DNA of 64,000 nt from Streptomyces pacificus. Lineage in GTDB: Bacteria > Actinomycetota > Actinomycetes > Streptomycetales > Streptomycetaceae. The stretch lies in contig NZ_BLLG01000003.1 in NCBI RefSeq assembly GCF_011766325.1, forward strand, positions 310,001 to 374,000. Direction: 5' to 3'. The notes under the pieces were generated by a model, which was not told the DNA's origin, did not search any database, and was given only the letters and a program-made list of their open reading frames with translations. Shown piece by piece: positions 57,891 to 64,000 of this stretch; the stretch's first letter is position 1, and every line of letters starts with the position of its first letter. Position numbers and translations under genes: made by a program.

Positions 57891-60164
57891 GGTCGGTGAT
57901 TGTTCCAGACGTACGATCACGGACTTGCTGGCGGGGGTGTTGCTGGTGTCCGCGGTGGCGTCCAGCGGCACCAGCACATTGGTCTCCGGGTAGTACGCGG
58001 CGGCGCAGCCCCGCGCGGTCGGGTAGTGCACCACGAGGAAGCCGGGCGCCCGCCGCTCCACACCGTCCGTCCACTCGCTGACGAGATCGGCGTATGCGCC
58101 GTCCGGGAAGCCCAGCTCCGCCGCGTCCTCCGGGTTGACCAGGACGACGCGGCGGCCGCCCCGGACGCCCCGGTAGCGGTCGTCGAGTCCGTAGATCGTG
58201 GTGTTGTACTGGTCGTGGGAGCGCAGCGTCTGCAGCAGCAGCCGGCCCTCGGGGACCTCCGGGTACTCCACCGGCGCCGCGGTGAAGTTCGCCCGGCCCG
58301 TCGCCGTGGGGAAGCGGCGCTCGTCGCGCGGGGCGTTGGGGAGGGTGAAACCGCCGGGGCGGGCGATTCTCGTGTTGAAGTCCTCGAACCCGGGCACGAC
58401 CCGGGAGATCCGGTCCCGGATGGCGGCGTAGTCCCTCTCGAACTCCTCCCAGGGCGTCGTCGAGGCCGGGCCGAGCACCGCGCGGGCCAGCCGGGCCACG
58501 ATCGCGGGCTCGGACAGCAGGTGCCCGCTCGCCGGGGGCAGGTTGCCGCGGGACGCGTGCACCATGCCCATGGAGTCCTCGACCGTCACGAACTGCCGGC
58601 CGCCCTGCTGCTCGTCCCGGTCGCTGCGGCCGAGCGTGGGCAGGATCAGCGCCCGCTTCCCGGTCACCGCGTGCGAGCGGTTGAGCTTCGTCGACACGTG
58701 GACGGTGAGCCGGGCTCGGCGCATCGCCGCCTCCGTGACCGCGGTGTCGGGCGTGGCGCTGACGAAGTTGCCGCCCATGGCGAAGAACACCTTCGCCTCG
58801 CCGTCCCGCAGCGCCCGGATGGCCCGTACGGTGTCGAGGCCGTGGTGCCGCGGCGGGGCGAAGCCGAACTCCTGCTCAAGAGCGTCCAGGAAGTCCGCCG
58901 AGGGGCGTTCGAAGATCCCCATCGTGCGGTCGCCCTGGACGTTGGAGTGGCCGCGCACCGGGCACATCCCGGCGCCGGGACGGCCGACGCAGCCGCGCAG
59001 CAGCAGCAGGTTGACGACCTCGCGGATGGTGGCGACGGCGTGCTTGTGCTGGGTCAGCCCCATCGCCCAGCACACGATCGTCCGCTCGGAGGCGAGCACC
59101 ATGCGCGCGGCGCGTTCGACGTCCTCGCGGTCCAGGCCGGTCGCGGCGAGCGTCCCGTCCCAGTCCGCGGCGCGCGCGGCGGCGGCGAACTCCTCGTAGC
59201 CGTGGGTGTACTGCCGCACGAACTCCTCGTCGACCCCGCCCGGCGCCTGGAGGACCAGCTTGCCCAGGAGCCGGAACAGGGCCTGGTCGCCGCCGATGCG
59301 GACCTGCAGGAAGAGGTCGGTCAGCGGGACGCCCCTGATCAGGCCGCGTGCGGTCTGCGGGTTCCTGAACCGCCCCAGTCCGGCCTCGGGCAGCGGGTTC
59401 ACCGAGATGATCTTCGCTCCGGACCGTTTGGCCTCCTCCAGCGCGGACAGCATCCGCGGATGGTTCGTGCCCGGGTTCTGCCCGGCGATGATGATCAGAT
59501 CGGCCCGGTGCAGGTCCTCCAGCAGGACGGTGCCCTTGCCGGTGCCCAGCGTCTCGGACAGCGCCGAGCCGGAGGACTCATGGCACATGTTGGAGCAGTC
59601 GGGCAGGTTGTTGGTGCCGAACTCGCGGGCGAAGAGCTGCAGCAGGAAGGCGGCCTCGTTGCTGGTGCGGCCGGAGGTGTAGAAGACGGCCTCGTCGGGG
59701 GAGCCCAGTGCGCGCAGCTCCCCGGCGACGATCTCGAAGGCCCGCTCCCAGGACACCGGCTCGTAGTGGTCCGCGCCCTCCGCGAGGTACACGGGCCGGG
59801 TGATCCGGCCCTGCTGGCCCAGCCAGTACCCGCTGCGGGAGGCCAGGTCGGACACCGGGTGCGCGGCGAAGAAGTCCGGCGTGACCCGCCGCAGCGTCGC
59901 CTCCTCCGCCACCGCCTTCGCGCCGTTCTCGCAGAACTCCGCCACATGGCGGCGCTCGCCCTCGGGCCAGGCGCAGCCGGGGCAGTCGAAACCGTCCTTC
60001 TGGTTGACCTTGAGCAGGGTGCGGGCGGTGCGCGCCACCCCCATCTGCTGCCGCGCGACCCTGAGCGTGTGCCCGATCGCGGGAAGGCCGGCCGCGCTGT
60101 GCCGGGGTGCGCCGACCCGGGGTGCGTCCTGCACCGGGTCGCCTTCGGGCGGCTTGGTGGCCAT
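57885..60164 (-). CDS. FdhF/YdeP-family molybdopterin oxidoreductase
   Basis: 759 residues from ATG 60164 with GGAG upstream. The N-terminus has DCPGCAWPEGERRH (as in YdeP, likely a modified iron-sulphur site), then bis-MGD-binding FYTSGRTSNEAAFLLQLFAR, NLPDCSNMCHESSG, GQNPGTNHPRML and the C-terminal molydopterin dinucleotide-binding domain. No selenocysteine or in-frame TGA is present. It is often called a formate dehydrogenase alpha homologue, but the true substrate is unknown. Divergent from polA. Confidence 0.9.
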   Translation of the reverse strand: MATKPPEGDPVQDAPRVGAPRHSAAGLPAIGHTLRVARQQMGVARTARTLLKVNQKDGFDCPGCAWPEGERRHVAEFCENGAKAVAEEATLRRVTPDFFAAHPVSDLASRSGYWLGQQGRITRPVYLAEGADHYEPVSWERAFEIVAGELRALGSPDEAVFYTSGRTSNEAAFLLQLFAREFGTNNLPDCSNMCHESSGSALSETLGTGKGTVLLEDLHRADLIIIAGQNPGTNHPRMLSALEEAKRSGAKIISVNPLPEAGLGRFRNPQTARGLIRGVPLTDLFLQVRIGGDQALFRLLGKLVLQAPGGVDEEFVRQYTHGYEEFAAAARAADWDGTLAATGLDREDVERAARMVLASERTIVCWAMGLTQHKHAVATIREVVNLLLLRGCVGRPGAGMCPVRGHSNVQGDRTMGIFERPSADFLDALEQEFGFAPPRHHGLDTVRAIRALRDGEAKVFFAMGGNFVSATPDTAVTEAAMRRARLTVHVSTKLNRSHAVTGKRALILPTLGRSDRDEQQGGRQFVTVEDSMGMVHASRGNLPPASGHLLSEPAIVARLARAVLGPASTTPWEEFERDYAAIRDRISRVVPGFEDFNTRIARPGGFTLPNAPRDERRFPTATGRANFTAAPVEYPEVPEGRLLLQTLRSHDQYNTTIYGLDDRYRGVRGGRRVVLVNPEDAAELGFPDGAYADLVSEWTDGVERRAPGFLVVHYPTARGCAAAYYPETNVLVPLDATADTSNTPASKSVIVRLEQSPTG

Positions 60165-60322
60165 CGTGTACTCCTTCGGGCGCGGACATCGGGGCGGATG
60201 TGCCGTCACCTCCGATCCTGTCACGCGGCGGCGGCCGGCGGCACGGGCGGGCGGGGGCGGGCACGGGCCGTTCCGGCCGGGCACGGGCGGCACTGTCGGT
60301 GGGCCGTGGCAGGATCGGGGGT

Positions 60323-63037
60323 GTGGCTGAGACAGCATCGAAGAAGACCCATGAGGAAACCCGTCCGCGCCTGCTCCTCATGGACGGGCACTCGCTGGCG
60401 TACCGGGCGTTCTTCGCCCTGCCCGCGGAGAACTTCACCACCGCGAGCGGTCAGACGACCAACGCGGTCTACGGCTTCGCGTCGATGCTGGCGAACACGC
60501 TCCGCGACGAGGCGCCCACGCACTTCGCGGTGGCCTTCGACGTCTCCCGGAAGACCTGGCGGTCCCGGGACTTCCCCGAGTACAAGGCCAACCGCTCCTC
60601 GACCCCGGACGAGTTCAAGGGCCAGGTCGAGCTGATCGGCGAGCTCCTCGACACGATGAACGCGGTGCGGTTCGCGGTGGACGGCTTCGAGGCCGACGAC
60701 ATCATCGCGACGCTCGCCACCCAGGCCGAGGCCGCGGGCTTCGACGTGCTCATCGTCACCGGCGACCGGGACTCCTTCCAGCTGGTCTCCGACCACGTCA
60801 CCGTGCTCTACCCGACCAAGGGCGTCAGCGAGCTGACCCGCTTCACCCCGGACAAGGTCCTCGAGAAATACGGGCTGACCCCCTCCCAGTACCCGGACTT
60901 CGCCGCCCTGCGCGGCGACCCGTCCGACAACCTCCCGGGCATCCCCGGCGTCGGCGAGAAGACCGCCACCAAGTGGATCAGCCAGTTCGGCTCGTTCGCG
61001 GAGCTGGTCGAGCGCGCGGACGAGGTCAAGGGCAAGGTCGGCCAGGCGCTCCGCGACCATCTGGAGGCCGTCAGGCTCAACCGTCACCTGACGGAGCTGG
61101 TCCGTGACGTGGAGCTGCCGAAGTCCGTCGCCGACCTCGGGCGCGCACCGTACGACCGGACCGCGCTGAAGGGCTTCCTGGAGGTCCTGGAGATCCGCAA
61201 CCCGAGCCTGCGCGAGCGGCTGCTCGCCGTCGACCCGGGCGCAGCCGAGGACGACGCCGCGGCCCCGGCCGCCGGCGTGGAGCTGGACGGCAGTGTGCTC
61301 GGCCCCGGCGAGCTGGCGCCCTGGCTGGAGTGGCACGGGGGCGGGCCGCTCGGCGTCGCCTCGGTCGCCGCCTGGGCGCTGGGCGTCGGCAGCGTCAGCG
61401 AGATCGCGCTCGCGGCCGCCGGGGGGGAGGCGGCCTGGTTCGACACCACCGGGCTCGACGAGGCGGACGAGCGGGCGCTCGCCGCCTGGCTGTCCGACCC
61501 GGACCGGCCGAAGGTCGTGCACAGCGCGAAGGAGGCGCTGCGGGTCCTCCCCGAGCACGGATGGGACCTGCGGGGCGTCACCATGGACACCGCCCTCGCC
61601 GCCTACCTGGTCAAGCCCGGCCGCCGGTCCTTCGCCCTGGACGCCCTCTCCGTGGAGTACCTCCACCGCGAGCTGGCCCCGGCCGCCGCCGACGGCCAGC
61701 TGGCCTTCGGCGCCGAGGACGAGCACGCCGAGGCCGACGCCCTGATGGCGCAGGCCCGCGCGGTCCTCGATTTGGGCGAGGCCTTCGGCGGAAGGCTCGA
61801 GGAGGTGGGGGCCGGCGAACTGCTGCACGGCATGGAACTGCCCACGTCGCTGCTGCTGGCCAGGATGGAGCGGCACGGCATCCGCGCCGACCGGGCCCAT
61901 CTGGAGGCCATGGAGCAGCAGTTCGCCGGGGCGGTGCAGCAGGCCGTCAAGGAGGCCCACGCCTCGGTGGGCCACGAGTTCAACCTCGGCTCGCCCAAGC
62001 AGCTCCAGGAGGTGTTCTTCGGGGAGCTGAACCTCCCCAAGACCAAGAAGACCAAGACCGGGTACACGACCGACGCCGACGCGCTGGCCTGGCTCGCCGG
62101 CCAGACCGACCACGAGCTGCCGGTCATCATGCTGCGCCACCGCGAGCAGGCCCGGCTGCGCTCCACCGTCGAGGGCCTGATCAAGACCATCGCCGCGGAC
62201 GGCCGGATCCACACCACCTTCAGCCAGACGGTCGCCGCGACCGGCCGGCTCTCCTCCACCGACCCGAATCTGCAGAACGTGCCGGTGCGCACGGACGAGG
62301 GCCGGGCGATCCGCCGCGGCTTCGTCGTCGGCCAGGGCTTCGAGTCGCTGATGACCGCCGACTACAGCCAGATCGAGCTGCGCGTCATGGCCCATCTCTC
62401 CGGGGACGAGGACCTGATCGAGGCGTTCACCTCGGGCGAGGACCTGCACACGACGGTGGCCTCCCAGGTCTTCGGCGTGGACCGGTCCGCGGTCGACGCC
62501 GAGATGCGCCGCAAGATCAAGGCGATGTCGTACGGACTGGCCTACGGCCTCTCCGCGTTCGGCCTCAGCCAGCAGCTGAACATCGAGGCGGCCGAGGCGC
62601 GGACCCTGATGGACACCTACTTCGAGCGGTTCGGCGGGGTCCGCGACTATCTGCGCCGTGTCGTGGACGAGGCGCGGGCCACGGGCTACACGGCGACGAT
62701 GTTCGGCCGCCGGCGCTACCTCCCGGACCTCAACAGCGACAACCGCCAGCGTCGCGAGGCGGCCGAGCGGATGGCACTGAACGCGCCGATCCAGGGCACG
62801 GCGGCGGACATCGTCAAGAAGGCGATGCTGCGGGTCGACGCGGGGCTGCGGGCGGAGGGACTCACCTCCCGGATGCTGCTCCAGGTCCATGACGAGATCG
62901 TGCTGGAGATCGCCCCCGGCGAGCGCGAGCGGGTCGAAGGGCTCGTCCGCCGCGAGATGTCCGCCGCGGCGGAACTGCGTGCACCGCTGGACGTCTCGGT
63001 CGGCGTGGGCCCGGACTGGGAGTCCGCAGCCCACTGA
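60323..63037 (+). CDS. polA: DNA polymerase I
   Basis: 904 residues from GTG 60323. The 5'-3' exonuclease domain has LLLMDGHSLAYRAFF, EADDIIATLA, TGDRDSFQLV and GVGEKTA. The middle 3'-5' exonuclease-like domain lacks the DxE and YxxxD proofreading residues, as in other actinobacterial Pol I. Polymerase motif A is TADYSQIELR (about 676), B RRKIKAMSYGLAYG (about 728) and C QVHDEIVLE (about 852). It fills repair gaps and replaces Okazaki primers. Confidence 0.96.
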   Translation: MAETASKKTHEETRPRLLLMDGHSLAYRAFFALPAENFTTASGQTTNAVYGFASMLANTLRDEAPTHFAVAFDVSRKTWRSRDFPEYKANRSSTPDEFKGQVELIGELLDTMNAVRFAVDGFEADDIIATLATQAEAAGFDVLIVTGDRDSFQLVSDHVTVLYPTKGVSELTRFTPDKVLEKYGLTPSQYPDFAALRGDPSDNLPGIPGVGEKTATKWISQFGSFAELVERADEVKGKVGQALRDHLEAVRLNRHLTELVRDVELPKSVADLGRAPYDRTALKGFLEVLEIRNPSLRERLLAVDPGAAEDDAAAPAAGVELDGSVLGPGELAPWLEWHGGGPLGVASVAAWALGVGSVSEIALAAAGGEAAWFDTTGLDEADERALAAWLSDPDRPKVVHSAKEALRVLPEHGWDLRGVTMDTALAAYLVKPGRRSFALDALSVEYLHRELAPAAADGQLAFGAEDEHAEADALMAQARAVLDLGEAFGGRLEEVGAGELLHGMELPTSLLLARMERHGIRADRAHLEAMEQQFAGAVQQAVKEAHASVGHEFNLGSPKQLQEVFFGELNLPKTKKTKTGYTTDADALAWLAGQTDHELPVIMLRHREQARLRSTVEGLIKTIAADGRIHTTFSQTVAATGRLSSTDPNLQNVPVRTDEGRAIRRGFVVGQGFESLMTADYSQIELRVMAHLSGDEDLIEAFTSGEDLHTTVASQVFGVDRSAVDAEMRRKIKAMSYGLAYGLSAFGLSQQLNIEAAEARTLMDTYFERFGGVRDYLRRVVDEARATGYTATMFGRRRYLPDLNSDNRQRREAAERMALNAPIQGTAADIVKKAMLRVDAGLRAEGLTSRMLLQVHDEIVLEIAPGERERVEGLVRREMSAAAELRAPLDVSVGVGPDWESAAH

Positions 63038-63257
63038 CGCCGCCGGGGCGGCGCCGCGTGATCGCGCGCTGCGGCGGGCCGGGCCGCGTGTGTGCGGGGC
63101 CCGCCCCTTCGCCGGGCGACTGCGCGCCGGGCGCGATCCGGCCCCTCTCCCGTCGCCGCGCGGGCGCCGTCGTGCGGGGCCGGGGCTTGTGCCCGCCGCG
63201 GCATCCGGTGGGCGGGTGCCCGCCCGGCCGGACGCCTGGCCGGCCGGGGGCGGGCGG

Positions 63258-64000
63258 TCAGGACACGCCCGTCCGTTCCCGCGGGGGCGCCGCGTCCGGG
63301 CCGGGGCCCCGCCGCGACCGCGTCCGGACCGCCGCGCCGTACAGCACCAGGCCCACCGCGAGACCGGCCCCCGCGCCGAAGCACACGGTCGGAACGATGT
63401 CGAGGGGCGTGTCGACCCGGCCCCCGTGCTGGGAGAAGCGCACACAGCGATGCGCCGTTCCCGCCAGGACGCACAGGGTGAGCAGGACCGCGGCGGCCCA
63501 CCGCCCCCGCCGGCCGATCGACGGTACGGGCGCCGGCCCGGCGTTCGGCGGGGTGCGCTCCCACACGGACCGGGTGAACCAGCCCAGCGCCACCAACGCC
63601 AGGATCGAACTCCCGTACTGCATATACGTGTAGAGGGGGAATCCGGCGACGGATTGTGCGAGCGCCGGCAGCGCCCGGGTACCCCAGCGGTCGAAGTGGG
63701 TGAACGCGTCCCAGACGACATGCGTCGCCGCACCGATCACCGCCGAGACGCAGAACCACAGGACCAGAGCGGCCCGCGTCCGGCCGGGCCGGGCGCCGCC
63801 TCGCACAACGGCGTGGGCGCGCGCCTGAAGGCGCGGCGGGAGCAGGGCCAGCAGCGGCTCACGCACCATCAGCCAGAGTCCCACCAGCCCCGCCGCGATC
63901 CCGACGTCGACCGTCAGCACCCCCAGCGGGCCGTGTGTGACGTCGCCGAACCGCATCGCACCGGGCAGCACACTCGCCGTGAAGTAGGTGATGTCGGGTG
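63258..64000 (-). CDS. DUF4184 membrane protein, N-terminus beyond the window
   Basis: The frame stays open to the window edge, reading PDITYFTASVLPGAMRFGDV upstream of the nominal GTG at 63971, so the true start lies outside. At least 247 residues are visible with about six hydrophobic segments and the conserved PGAMRFGDVTHG, HVVWDAFTHFDRWG and LYTYMQYGSS. The family is a poorly studied integral membrane protein, sometimes related to metal-dependent hydrolase-like YdjM. Convergent with polA. Confidence 0.88.
   Translation of the reverse strand, partial: PDITYFTASVLPGAMRFGDVTHGPLGVLTVDVGIAAGLVGLWLMVREPLLALLPPRLQARAHAVVRGGARPGRTRAALVLWFCVSAVIGAATHVVWDAFTHFDRWGTRALPALAQSVAGFPLYTYMQYGSSILALVALGWFTRSVWERTPPNAGPAPVPSIGRRGRWAAAVLLTLCVLAGTAHRCVRFSQHGGRVDTPLDIVPTVCFGAGAGLAVGLVLYGAAVRTRSRRGPGPDAAPPRERTGVS

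Noticed and set aside
57885..60164. Selenocysteine-containing formate dehydrogenase
   Set aside because: No in-frame TGA or SECIS-like element; sequence features are of the YdeP/FdhF oxidoreductase group.
60221..63733. 1170-residue open frame on the minus strand
   Set aside because: Antisense shadow of polA, whose three polymerase motifs are intact on the plus strand.

Overview
The window is a chromosomal stretch of a high-GC actinomycete, almost certainly a Streptomyces. The evidence is GC-rich DNA with strong third-position bias, frequent GTG starts, many 4-bp ATGA/GTGA gene overlaps, TANNNT -10 boxes, U-less hairpin terminators, and a gene order (priA-hisF-hisI-trpE ... trpC-trpM-trpB-trpA-lgt ... 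gltBD ... pyk ... pdtaR-liv ... polA) that I recognise from Streptomyces core genomes. No prophage, insertion sequence, CRISPR array or rRNA was seen.

Layout. 1-11.3 kb: histidine and tryptophan biosynthesis (priA end, ridA, hisF, hisI, trpE, a Trp-associated membrane protein, two small membrane proteins, trpC-trpM-trpB-trpA) and a membrane-anchored DsbA-like thioredoxin. No trpF is present; the bifunctional PriA normally supplies that step in this lineage. 11.4-20.4 kb: lgt, a VIT-family iron/manganese transporter, and the glutamate synthase operon gltBD with GlnR-like sites upstream. 20.6-21.4 kb: an alpha/beta hydrolase-fold protein with His in the nucleophile position.

21.8-35.0 kb is the most distinctive part. 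It holds two acyl-CoA dehydrogenases, IpdF-type SDR, a KstR2-type TetR repressor, FadA6-type thiolase, then (after an intervening cold-shock protein and DEAD-box helicase) IpdC, IpdB, IpdA, EchA20 and two more SDRs. This closely mirrors the mycobacterial/rhodococcal KstR2 regulon that degrades HIP, the steroid C/D-ring remnant. Both divergent promoters carry nearly the same palindrome, which fits the published KstR2 consensus. FadD3 and FadE30 counterparts are not in the window.

35.1-47.5 kb: an HEITH metallopeptidase of unknown role, chorismate mutase, PepN aminopeptidase, a DesA/DesB-like siderophore precursor pair without the rest of a des cluster, a Tat-exported nucleotidase, pyruvate kinase with a probable leaderless promoter, and a small lower-GC module in which a stand-alone HTH-LAGLIDADG protein lies just downstream of a tRNA with a CAA anticodon but a short variable loop. 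47.5-64 kb: ANTAR response regulator PdtaR, the branched-chain amino acid ABC transporter livKHMGF, a secreted X-Pro-peptidase-like hydrolase, a hotdog thioesterase, an FdhF/YdeP molybdopterin oxidoreductase, DNA polymerase I, and a truncated DUF4184 membrane protein.

A theme across the window is short tandem repeats (6-21 bp units, 3-6 copies) in intergenic DNA and in gene ends or linkers (trpA start, acyl-CoA dehydrogenase linker, SDR tail, livG tail). Several intergenic gaps of 300-800 bp hold only such repeats and hairpins.
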